Of a stretch of DNA of 5,464 nucleotides, positions 1 to 5,464 are shown piece by piece. The notes under the pieces were generated by a model, which made no database searches, was not told where the DNA came from, and saw nothing but the letters and a program-made list of their open reading frames with translations. Position numbers and translations under genes: made by a program. Origin of the DNA: Chitinophagaceae bacterium (lineage in GTDB: Bacteria > Bacteroidota > Bacteroidia > Chitinophagales > Chitinophagaceae); NCBI GenBank assembly GCA_025362915.1, contig JANYEU010000443.1:1-5464 (forward strand). Reading direction: 5' to 3'. The number at the start of each line of letters is the position of its first letter. Position 1 is the first letter of the stretch.

Positions 1-524
1 CTGCCTACATCCCTACAAACGTTATCTCCATCACTGATGGTCAGATATTCTTGGAAGGTAACTTGTTCAACGCAGGTATCCGTCCAGCTATCAATGTAGG
101 TATCTCTGTAAGCCGTGTGGGTGGTAATGCACAGATTAAGTCAATGAAGAAAGTGGCTGGTACACTTAAACTTGACCAGGCACTATACCGAGAACTAGAA
201 GCGTTTTCTAAGTTTGGTGGGGACCTTGATCCTGCTACCAAGAATGTAATTGACAAGGGTGCAAGAAACGTGGAAATATTAAAGCAAGCGCAATACACGC
301 CATTCAGCGTAGAAAAGCAAGTGGCCATCATCTACTTGGGTACACAAGGTTTGTTGAAGGAAGTATCTGTAAAGAAAGTAAAAGAGTTTGAAGAACACTT
401 CCTTACAGAAATGTCAAACAAATTACCTGATGTATTGGCTGAATTTAAGAAAGGGCAATTGAATGATGCAAGCATCACTAAAATGGTTGACTTGGCTAAG
501 GGATTGATTCCTGGTTATAAATAA
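1..524 (+). CDS. atpA: F1 ATP synthase alpha subunit, C-terminal part (5' end outside window)
   Basis: The reading frame is open from base 3 to the TAA at 522-524 and shows the last 173 residues of a protein that is normally about 500-530 residues long. The alpha subunit is the non-catalytic nucleotide-binding partner of beta in the F1 head of the membrane ATP synthase. The ATP synthase alpha/beta signature (P-A-I-N-V-G-I-S-V-S) lies at bases 84-113. It is followed directly by the SRVGG segment, whose arginine (codon 114-116) corresponds to the alpha arginine finger that reaches into the catalytic site. The downstream KxVAGxLKLDxAxYRELEAF block and the helical C-terminal domain are typical of alpha and not of beta. 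A TTG at 51 is internal and not a start, because the homology continues upstream of it (AYIPTNVISITDGQIF). The gene is followed 24 bases later by a terminator, not by atpG (gamma), which often follows atpA in bacterial ATP synthase operons. Confidence 0.97.
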   Translation, partial: AYIPTNVISITDGQIFLEGNLFNAGIRPAINVGISVSRVGGNAQIKSMKKVAGTLKLDQALYRELEAFSKFGGDLDPATKNVIDKGARNVEILKQAQYTPFSVEKQVAIIYLGTQGLLKEVSVKKVKEFEEHFLTEMSNKLPDVLAEFKKGQLNDASITKMVDLAKGLIPGYK

Positions 525-548
525 TAGTTATTACACATCTTAATAGAA

Positions 549-574
549 AAAGGCTAACCGATTGGTTAGCCTTT
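549..574. terminator. Bidirectional intrinsic terminator between convergent genes
   Basis: The arms AAAGGCTAACC (549-559) and GGTTAGCCTTT (564-574) pair perfectly over 11 bp around a GATT loop. On the plus strand the stem is followed by a T-rich stretch (TTTATTGTT), suiting atpA, which stops at 524. On the minus strand the stem runs into TTTTTCTATT, suiting the gene that ends at 601. The position between two converging stop codons, 24 and 26 bases away, supports a shared terminator. Confidence 0.88.
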
Positions 575-600
575 ATTGTTGCCTTTGAGTCATAGAAATA

Positions 601-1149
601 TTAATAAGTCTTCAAATTATCAGCTTCTATTTCTACTACGTCTCCTTTCTGTTTTAAGATTGCAACTCCATTTTCTTTTGCCATTTCTTCCAGTTCAGGG
701 TAAAATGAAAAGCTAGCAAGCCCCAAGTAAATCTTATAATCTTTAAAATCAGGGAACAACTCCCTAAAGTTATGAACCTTTCTATCAATCAATCTCCTCA
801 AATCATTTTCATGAGCTTTATATTTACATTCAATAAGACCAATACTATCGCCATTGTATAGCACAATATCAAATTCGTCTTCCATCCGTTTTGTTCTGGT
901 ATGTATATTTTTCCTTATTGTGTCAAACTTTATCCCCCCAAGCACTGGATTGTCAAGCATAGAATTATAGAAATAGTCCTCGGTACTTTCTCCAAGGTTG
1001 TTTGACATATTTCCAAAGTTGAACCCCATTCGTGTTAGTTTAGCTTCATTTCTCTCGGCTATTCTTTCATTCTCTTCCATTTTAGCAGCTAATCTATCAT
1101 GAGAAACTGCCAACCCCGCCACCAATTCCTTTAATTCGTTGTCTGTCAT
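601..1149 (-). CDS. PD-(D/E)XK superfamily nuclease-like protein with N-terminal coiled coil
   Basis: This is a soluble 182-residue protein with no signal peptide or membrane segment. Residues 1-40 are charged and heptad-like (LAAKMEENERIAERNEAKL), suggesting a coiled coil for oligomerisation. The rest has the layout of the restriction-endonuclease-like fold: an early helix with a conserved-type Glu (LGESTEDYF, E57), then D94 in EDEFDIVLYNG, then the E-C-K triad part (E107, K109) in IGLIECKYK. D94, E107 and K109 fit the metal-binding and catalytic residues of PD-(D/E)XK enzymes, so DNA cleavage is a reasonable inference; the substrate is unknown. It resembles uncharacterised solitary nuclease-like proteins (DUF3782-type) common in Bacteroidota and cyanobacteria, but the exact family is not certain from reading alone. 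No methyltransferase or other restriction partner is visible. The ATG at 1149 was chosen because the coiled coil begins right after it. GAGG precedes it by only 2 nt, too close for a good Shine-Dalgarno, and a TAnnTTTG box lies 16 nt upstream. Confidence 0.85.
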   Translation of the reverse strand: MTDNELKELVAGLAVSHDRLAAKMEENERIAERNEAKLTRMGFNFGNMSNNLGESTEDYFYNSMLDNPVLGGIKFDTIRKNIHTRTKRMEDEFDIVLYNGDSIGLIECKYKAHENDLRRLIDRKVHNFRELFPDFKDYKIYLGLASFSFYPELEEMAKENGVAILKQKGDVVEIEADNLKTY

Positions 1150-1165
1150 ATCCTCACTATTTCTA

Positions 1166-1173
1166 CAAAGATA
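1166..1173 (-). promoter_or_regulatory. Candidate Bacteroidota -7 promoter box (TATCTTTG)
   Basis: Read on the minus strand, TATCTTTG matches the TAnnTTTG -7 consensus of Bacteroidota primary sigma factor promoters exactly. It ends 16 nt before the ATG at 1149, which would give a leader of roughly 10-12 nt. The expected -33 TTG is not at ideal spacing (the nearest TTG lies about 26 nt upstream of the box), so this rests on the -7 element alone. If real, the nuclease gene can be transcribed separately from the gene at 1247-2446. Confidence 0.45.
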
Positions 1174-1246
1174 CCTTTTATAAAATAGAAAAGAGATGCC
1201 AAGAAAAGGTAGCGATAGCCGATAGATAATTATTTCCCTCCTGTTA

Positions 1247-2446
1247 TTAAAAATTCAAATCCCTCGGTTCGCCACTTAGTTCCCTTCCTAAAAGAATTTC
1301 TTCTTTATGAGCATCAGCCATCTTTCTATAAATTGCCAATGATTCTTCCTCAGTAACATTTTTTATCCCTGTGGCATTGCGAAACAAATAATCATGGTAA
1401 AAGAAAGCCAAGTTACGTATTATTTTAGTGTTTTTCCATTGTTGGGAAGTAGCAATCAGGGCATCTTTCCAATCGGTAATATTTTCTGCTATAGGAAAAG
1501 ATTCGTTACAATCTTCTAAATCATGGTAAGCTTCCTTAACCCATTCCATACTATCTATTTCGGGGTTATCATAAAATTGTTGATATACCTTATATGCCTT
1601 TAAAACTTCCTCAGGGTCTTCTTCCACTTGGTTAATAAAGTCTTCAATTTTCTCTCTTCCAATGACAAATAAAGTTGGGCGCCTATCTTGAGGGGATACT
1701 TTCAGTTTCTCCACTGCAATCCGCCGTTGTTCTTCATGAGCAATCCTTGTGTATTGCCATTCCTTTTCTTGGCGCACATCTAGCAGCAACAAATAATGCC
1801 CATCGCCCCTATGTTCATTTACAAATATGTACCAAGGTGGCATCAAACTGTCTTCATCCTCCTTTTCATCATTTTCGTCTTCATCCTCATCTTTTTGTTT
1901 TTTCACTAATTTAGCCACCGTAGCAATAGAGGAATTGTACGAGTTGTAATCTTGCCAGTGCCCCATGAATGTCAAGTCTTCGCCTAGATATTGTTGTAGA
2001 AATTCAGTATAAAGCGCCACATCCTCTTCGGTGATAGGGTCAATAAAAGGACAATTAAGAATGTTTTTTTCCCAATAATAAAAATCAGAAGTTGTTTCAA
2101 TGGCAGGATGTTTAAAAGTTTCTGCACGCCATTGGCACTGCTTATCAAACAATTTCTTTTGTTGGATATTACCCAGACACGTTTGTGCATTCAATAAATC
2201 TTTCGAACTATTATAGTCTAAACACCACTCTGTCTGATCCCTATCAACCAACCATCTCGCTTTTTGCCATGCATAAAACTGAACAGCGTGTTCGGTATTT
2301 TGATACTGGCTCAAATAATCTTTTAGTGAGTCATCAGTAGCAAACTTTTTAAGCGTCTGTTTATACAATTTTTCCCTTTTTCTGGCACTTTCATATTCCC
2401 ATTTTATAGTATCCTGCCACGGTTCCTTATTATCTTTATTACTCAT
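1247..2446 (-). CDS. Uncharacterised Trp-rich cytoplasmic protein with acidic linker
   Basis: I do not recognise the family of this 399-residue protein. It has no signal peptide and no hydrophobic segment, so it is probably cytoplasmic. The composition is striking: 13 tryptophans (for example W10, W16, W60, W65, W74, W106, W125, W164) and many Tyr, Glu and Lys residues. The N-terminal half (residues 1-180) looks largely helical. Residues 186-199 are an almost purely Asp/Glu run (12 of 14) that looks like a flexible linker. After it comes a segment with beta-like stretches (PPWYIFVNEH, HYLLLLDVR, PTLFVIGREKIEDFI), then a helical C-terminal part (residues 270-399). A two-domain protein joined by an acidic linker is the simplest reading. 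The ATG at 2446 is the first start of the frame and has no clear Shine-Dalgarno. The nuclease-like gene lies 97 nt downstream on the same strand, so co-transcription is possible but not shown. Confidence 0.8.
   Translation of the reverse strand: MSNKDNKEPWQDTIKWEYESARKREKLYKQTLKKFATDDSLKDYLSQYQNTEHAVQFYAWQKARWLVDRDQTEWCLDYNSSKDLLNAQTCLGNIQQKKLFDKQCQWRAETFKHPAIETTSDFYYWEKNILNCPFIDPITEEDVALYTEFLQQYLGEDLTFMGHWQDYNSYNSSIATVAKLVKKQKDEDEDENDEKEDEDSLMPPWYIFVNEHRGDGHYLLLLDVRQEKEWQYTRIAHEEQRRIAVEKLKVSPQDRRPTLFVIGREKIEDFINQVEEDPEEVLKAYKVYQQFYDNPEIDSMEWVKEAYHDLEDCNESFPIAENITDWKDALIATSQQWKNTKIIRNLAFFYHDYLFRNATGIKNVTEEESLAIYRKMADAHKEEILLGRELSGEPRDLNF
1850..1893. repeat. Low-complexity TCTTCATC-type tract encoding the acidic linker
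   Basis: The plus strand is a degenerate run of TTC/ATC/CTC triplets (repeated TCTTCATCCTC units around TTTTCATCATTTTCG). On the minus strand these are the GAT/GAA/GAG codons of the Asp/Glu run at residues 186-199 of the 399-residue protein. Such triplet tracts can change length by slippage in units that keep the frame. Confidence 0.6.
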
Positions 2447-2705
2447 GTTGCCATTTTTAATTAGTCAACGAACCTACAACTGTTTTGATGAATAATATAA
2501 TAAACCTTTTATACCACTGATTAAATGATTTGAATGAAAAAAATGAACCCCAACCCCCGAAGGGGCAAAGAAAACCCTTTGATTTTAAAAGATTTCAGCC
2601 TACCTTATTTCTCAAACTAATTTCTGTTGAGTATAAGTAGCAAACATAGGCGGTTAGGGTTTTCAATTTTAAGGCAACGCTTTTAAAATGCATTGTAATG
2701 CGTCT
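2447..2705. other. Intergenic region between two minus-strand genes
   Basis: This gap of about 260 bases has no credible gene. Just upstream of the gene at 2446, the minus-strand octamer TAGGTTCG (2469-2476) is one base off the TAnnTTTG box and sits 22 nt before the ATG, so it is a weak promoter candidate. The middle holds the G/C-rich palindrome listed separately. Next to the stop at 2706, the minus strand shows only a poor hairpin (GCAT-TACA-ATGC followed by ATTTTAAAA), so no convincing terminator was found for the glycogen-binding gene. Confidence 0.6.
2548..2565. repeat. G/C-rich palindromic element CCCCAACCCCCGAAGGGG-like
   Basis: In strongly AT-rich surroundings the plus strand reads CCCCAACCCCCGAAGGGG. 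The core CCCC-GAA-GGGG (2555-2565) can form a 4-bp G:C hairpin with a three-base loop. Short intergenic motifs of the type CCCC-nAA-GGGG next to a second C-run are familiar as dispersed elements in Bacteroidota genomes. Only one copy is present here, so calling it a dispersed repeat is inference. Confidence 0.4.
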
Positions 2706-4193
2706 CTACTGCTCTATCCAAATAATAGAATTGCCGGTGCTGAATTCATTCTGTTCCCAGAGTTTATTATTGGGATCTTTTATCCATTGCCCATCTACAA
2801 TAAACTTATACAAATGCTTGCCGAGATTGAGATGCACACTAAAAACCCATTTGTTACCGTCTCTCCTTATGGGTAATCCATGTGGGTTCCAGTTATTAAA
2901 ATCTCCTGCCAATGAAACAGTTCTGGCATTAGCATAGCCCGTCAGTTTAAAAGTATAGTTAGGTTCTACTACCAAGTAACCATTTGTTTTGCCATCCTCT
3001 CCTATTATGTTCACAGCATTAGTTGGGTCGCCGATTTCCTTATTGTCAACAAAAAATCGATACTCATAATTACCTGGTCCCAATACGTAAGGAAGCTGCC
3101 AGCCAGTATTCGTTTTTATCAGCGAAAGCTCATTCTCCTTCCAATTATTAAAAGAACCTACAAGAATTACTTTTCTTGCATTTGTAAATCCATTCAGTAC
3201 AAACAAATGTGGTTTACCAATAGATATTACAGAGTCGTAGCTATCAAATTCGTTAGGAACCCGCTTGGCATTTGCAGGGTCTGGAAACCAATCATCATCA
3301 TTTTGTACAAACCTATATGTGTACGTACCGTTGGCAAGATAAATAGGTATTTGCCAGCCAGAAGCTGTTCTGTTCATCAACAATTGTTGTGATTGCCATT
3401 TATTAAAACTACCAGCCACACTTATTTTCCTTGCACTCTTATATCCATTCAATGCAAAGAGTATGTTTGTTTTATAATACACGGAATTGACATTACCCCG
3501 GTTATCATTTTCGTTCTGTGTATTGTCATGGTCAATTGTCCAATTTCCATCAATAATGAATTTATACCAATATTTTCCAACTCCAAGCTTTACATAAGCA
3601 ATCCATCCACTATCCTTTTTTATCATCGATAAGGTATTTGGATTCCAATTATTAAAGCTGCCGGCAAGCATTACATGCTTTGCATTTGCATTATTTTTAA
3701 GGAAAAAAGTTACCACAGAATCATTCACCGCAAAAGGGTATTTGTTCTTGAACCGATTATATCCATAAATAACATCATTACTTACAGCAGGGAACAATGC
3801 TGTATGCTCATCCTTATTTTTCTGGGTGAACATAATTTTATCCGCAGGATTATTAAATTTATCGAACGAAGAAAAAGACATGCTTAGAATGTATAGTTCC
3901 TTGTTTTCCTTATTTATCTCCTTCCAACCTTGTTTCTTAAGAGAGTCTGTATTGTGCTTTTCCACAAAACTTTTCAATCCCAGATTCTGCAGATTGTGTT
4001 TTGCAATAAAGTTATCCAATGTAGCAATGGGAATATTTTTGCTTAGTTCAATAATCATTTTTCCATCCTTTACGATGATATGATTTACGGGTTGCTGTGC
4101 ATGCAGCCGCCCATTGCAAAAAAGCAATAGCATTGATAGCAAGCAAACTTGTACCAATTTTACGCATCTAATATTGGCACCCACTATTTCCAT
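2706..4193 (-). CDS. Secreted protein with four tandem AMPK/CBM48-like glycogen-binding domains
   Basis: This is a 495-residue exported protein. Residues 1-32 form a signal peptide: R9 and K12, then the hydrophobic LVQVCLLSMLLLFC, with likely cleavage after L-H-A at 32. F before C26 argues against a lipoprotein. Residues 33-160 match nothing I recognise. Four copies of an AMPK-beta-type glycogen-binding (AMPK1_CBM, E-set) domain follow at about 161-241, 244-325, 328-410 and 412-495. Each has G-S/D-F-N-N/K-W, then a [SG/TG/NK]-W strand, then Y-x-[KR]-F and a D-P/N-rich loop. The last copy (YKFIVDGQWIKDP) is nearly a textbook domain, keeping both expected sugar-contact tryptophans (W435, W470), K463 and N488. 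No catalytic domain is present, so the protein likely binds an alpha-glucan or acts as a scaffold. The start is fixed: an in-frame TAA lies four codons upstream and the ATG overlaps the stop of the protease gene by 10 nt, suggesting translational coupling. A GTG at codon 4 is a less likely start. Confidence 0.9.
   Translation of the reverse strand: MEIVGANIRCVKLVQVCLLSMLLLFCNGRLHAQQPVNHIIVKDGKMIIELSKNIPIATLDNFIAKHNLQNLGLKSFVEKHNTDSLKKQGWKEINKENKELYILSMSFSSFDKFNNPADKIMFTQKNKDEHTALFPAVSNDVIYGYNRFKNKYPFAVNDSVVTFFLKNNANAKHVMLAGSFNNWNPNTLSMIKKDSGWIAYVKLGVGKYWYKFIIDGNWTIDHDNTQNENDNRGNVNSVYYKTNILFALNGYKSARKISVAGSFNKWQSQQLLMNRTASGWQIPIYLANGTYTYRFVQNDDDWFPDPANAKRVPNEFDSYDSVISIGKPHLFVLNGFTNARKVILVGSFNNWKENELSLIKTNTGWQLPYVLGPGNYEYRFFVDNKEIGDPTNAVNIIGEDGKTNGYLVVEPNYTFKLTGYANARTVSLAGDFNNWNPHGLPIRRDGNKWVFSVHLNLGKHLYKFIVDGQWIKDPNNKLWEQNEFSTGNSIIWIEQ
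2709..3713 (-). repeat. Tandem array of four ~84-residue glycogen-binding repeats
   Basis: The repeats span about 3471-3713 (A), 3219-3464 (B), 2964-3212 (C) and 2709-2960 (D). The FNNW-encoding segments, seen on the plus strand as CCANTTATTAAA-like blocks, begin at 3645, 3396, 3141 and 2889. The period is therefore 249-255 nt (83-85 codons). DNA identity between copies outside this block is low, so the duplications are old. Copies A and D keep the second ligand Trp (DGNW, DGQW). B has a shifted one (DDDW), and C has none (VDNKEIGDP). Confidence 0.85.
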
Positions 4194-5185
4194 ATATACA
4201 TTTTATCCGTTACAAAGTTAAACCCTATCTTGTGTAATGACAGAAAATCGAAACCCAATACGCCATCTATACACTCGCCAAATGAAAAGCACGACTTCTC
4301 CAAATTGGTAATTACCACAGGCAGGTTATAGATAACGCTGCTACCAATCCTGAAGTTTTGCATTTCGCCATACAAAGCCTCCACCTTTTTACTTCCCGAA
4401 CCTGCCAGCGAAATCCTTCGATTGATGGTAACCTGTTCGAATATCTTATTGGGTAACCTGCTATCCAGAATGTTTGTTTCTGCACCACAATCTATCACAA
4501 ACTTTAGTTTCTTACCAGCCATTTCCGACCTTACCATCACCTTGTTTTCCGCGACTTCTATCGGCACCGTATTGTATGCGGCAGTATCTTTCAGCATTTC
4601 GTCCCTGTATGTATTACCCTCTTTCCGGGTAATGTGGTGTAGGTAAATAAGGTTCTTTTCATAGTCTATCGTCAGCGAACATTGCTTAAACATCGACATG
4701 CCCAGCAACCCCAATATCTTCACGCCCTTACTATTTTCTATGTGTGCAAGGCTTAGCATGTCTGCCTCCACCTTATGGTAATGAAAGCCGCCAAAAGACA
4801 ATTGCTTCACTTCGGTTCTGTTTACAGAAGCCGTGGTACCCGATACACTGCCTTGTTCCTCATCATTATGCGTTGTGGTGGCGTAGTTTCTAAAATAGGT
4901 AAGGTTCAACACCAATCCGGGTGCGCCGGTATCCAAAATAAACTTCCCTTGGGTGGTATCTGCCTTTGCCTGAATGAGAATCAGGTTTCCAGCACGGCTA
5001 AACGGTATTATGCAAGAGGGGTTATCGGTAGTTAATACGGGGTCGTTGTAATTTACATTGGCTTGTATTGTATCAACCACTGTAGTATGAATGCTATCTA
5101 CCATTGGAAGCATAGTACTTTTTACACTGCCTAAACAGCATAAAAGCAAGCAAACCCCCATAAGGCTATTAGCAATGCAATACAT
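4184..5185 (-). CDS. Exported two-lobed retropepsin-like aspartic protease
   Basis: This 333-residue protein has two homologous halves, each with an aspartic protease active-site motif. Lobe 1 (about 57-185) has FILDTGAPG with catalytic D85 and the later Ile-Leu-Gly element ILGLLGMSMF (157-166). Lobe 2 (about 205-333) has FVIDCGAET with D232 and the matching IDGVLGFDFL (306-315). Retropepsins act as dimers of one such lobe, so this chain should form its own active site from D85 and D232. The family is the bacterial aspartyl protease group (Asp_protease_2/gag-polyprotein-like), which cleaves peptide bonds. Substrates of the bacterial forms are mostly unknown. Residues 1-23 contain a hydrophobic GVCLLLCCLG core and a possible V-K-S cleavage site, so export is likely, although the N-terminus lacks the usual Lys/Arg. 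The ATG at 5185 is directly preceded by an in-frame TGA, so no longer form exists. Its stop overlaps the start of the glycogen-binding gene. A Cys replaces the usual Thr/Ser in the second motif. Confidence 0.9.
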   Translation of the reverse strand: MYCIANSLMGVCLLLCCLGSVKSTMLPMVDSIHTTVVDTIQANVNYNDPVLTTDNPSCIIPFSRAGNLILIQAKADTTQGKFILDTGAPGLVLNLTYFRNYATTTHNDEEQGSVSGTTASVNRTEVKQLSFGGFHYHKVEADMLSLAHIENSKGVKILGLLGMSMFKQCSLTIDYEKNLIYLHHITRKEGNTYRDEMLKDTAAYNTVPIEVAENKVMVRSEMAGKKLKFVIDCGAETNILDSRLPNKIFEQVTINRRISLAGSGSKKVEALYGEMQNFRIGSSVIYNLPVVITNLEKSCFSFGECIDGVLGFDFLSLHKIGFNFVTDKMYIWK

Positions 5186-5203
5186 TCAGATTGATTATGT
5201 TGA

Positions 5204-5211
5204 CAAATGTA
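5204..5211 (-). promoter_or_regulatory. Candidate Bacteroidota -7 promoter box (TACATTTG)
   Basis: On the minus strand TACATTTG is an exact match to TAnnTTTG and ends 18 nt before the ATG of the protease gene. This would give a leader of about 11-14 nt. No TTG or TTTG was found at the expected -33 spacing. It would drive the protease/glycogen-binding pair as one transcript, since no other good promoter box was noticed at the junction of the two genes. Confidence 0.5.
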
Positions 5212-5378
5212 AAAGAGTGTTGGTTCTTTGATTATTTTAAATTTATGAAAGGTAAAATTGATTATTCTACGTAGTAAATAACATCTTTGGTCTCCACTAT
5301 ATTTTTCCCGTAAGGTGTATAAAAACAATAGTTCGGTAATATTTTTAAGAGATAAATTCTGAAATACAATAAATAAAT

Positions 5379-5422
5379 GAAAAGGGACATTTATTATGTG
5401 TGAATACAACAAGTCCCTTTTC
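5379..5422 (-). terminator. Long stem-loop, possible terminator of a minus-strand gene beyond the right edge
   Basis: GAAAAGGGAC (5379-5388) and GTCCCTTTTC (5413-5422) pair perfectly over 10 bp around a 24-nt loop. On the minus strand the stem is followed by ATTTATTTATTG, which is T-rich. On the plus strand the following bases are G/C-rich. The orientation therefore favours termination of leftward transcription entering from the right edge. The loop is longer than in most intrinsic terminators, so another structured or mobile-element role remains possible. Confidence 0.45.
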
Positions 5423-5464
5423 GGAAGCATTGCGCTTCGTACGCATAAAGTTGCGGGAAGTTGC

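Larger units (their letters stand above)
5186..5464. other. Intergenic region upstream of the protease gene, to the right edge
   Basis: No convincing gene lies here. A 99-codon minus-strand frame runs through 5131-5430 but overlaps the protease start in another frame and has AT-rich, Leu/Ile/Phe-heavy content typical of translated non-coding DNA. The region holds the protease -7 box at 5204-5211 and a long stem-loop at 5379-5422. The last ~45 bases are clearly richer in G/C and contain AAGTTGC twice (5448-5454, 5458-5464), which may mark the end of another gene or element outside the window. Confidence 0.55.

Noticed and set aside
41..331. 96-codon minus-strand frame inside atpA
   Set aside because: It is antisense to clearly conserved alpha-subunit sequence and reflects its codon usage.
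1213..1226. Repeated GATAG units in the spacer before the nuclease gene
   Set aside because: There are only two or three very short copies, as expected by chance in AT-rich DNA.
1231..1246. AGGAGG on the minus strand just after the stop of the Trp-rich gene
   Set aside because: No ATG, GTG or TTG follows at ribosome-binding distance with an open frame, so it does not appear to start a small gene.
1675..1914. 79-codon plus-strand frame opposite the Trp-rich gene
   Set aside because: It is antisense to the 399-residue frame; the His/Leu-rich content mirrors the acidic tract and nothing supports expression.
2671..2702. Possible terminator after the glycogen-binding gene
   Set aside because: The minus strand has only GCAT-TACA-ATGC followed by ATTTTAAAA and an imperfect ACGC/GCGT outer pairing, which is too weak to call.
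4149..4331. Plus-strand frame across the protease/glycogen-binding junction
   Set aside because: It is antisense to both well-supported genes, with no motif or initiation signal.
5131..5430. 99-codon minus-strand frame overlapping the protease start
   Set aside because: It lies mostly in AT-rich intergenic DNA, overlaps the signal-peptide region of a well-supported gene in another frame, contains the protease promoter box and has no recognisable motif.

Overview
The window looks like a piece of a Bacteroidota chromosome, probably from the Chitinophagaceae/Sphingobacteriia side. The DNA is AT-rich. The AtpA C-terminus is of Bacteroidota type. Shine-Dalgarno sequences are mostly absent or badly placed. 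Two genes have an upstream TAnnTTTG box, the -7 element typical of Bacteroidota sigma factors. The taxonomic call is inference from these traits, not a database match.

Layout from left to right. (1) 1-524, plus strand: the C-terminal third of atpA, the F1 ATP synthase alpha subunit, cut by the left edge. (2) 549-574: a strong hairpin with T-runs on both sides, which serves as a shared terminator for atpA and the converging minus-strand gene. (3) 601-1149 and 1247-2446, both minus strand: a 182-residue protein with a PD-(D/E)XK nuclease core behind a coiled coil, and upstream of it a 399-residue Trp-rich protein of unknown function with an acidic linker. (4) 2447-2705: an intergenic region holding a small G/C-rich palindrome. 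(5) 2706-4193 and 4184-5185, minus strand: a two-gene unit with a 10-nt start/stop overlap. The first gene transcribed encodes an exported two-lobed retropepsin-like aspartic protease. The second encodes a secreted protein with four tandem AMPK-beta/CBM48-like glycogen-binding domains. (6) 5186-5464: an intergenic region with a TAnnTTTG box for the protease gene, a long stem-loop and a GC-richer right edge.

The most interesting unit is the protease/glycogen-binding pair. Both proteins carry N-terminal export signals, so they should meet outside the cytoplasm. Their overlapping reading frames suggest coupled expression. A plausible but untested reading is an envelope or extracellular system that binds an alpha-glucan (or another ligand) and processes a protein partner. 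The nuclease/Trp-rich neighbours are a weaker candidate for a functional pair. No RNA gene, CRISPR array, transposase or prophage gene was seen.
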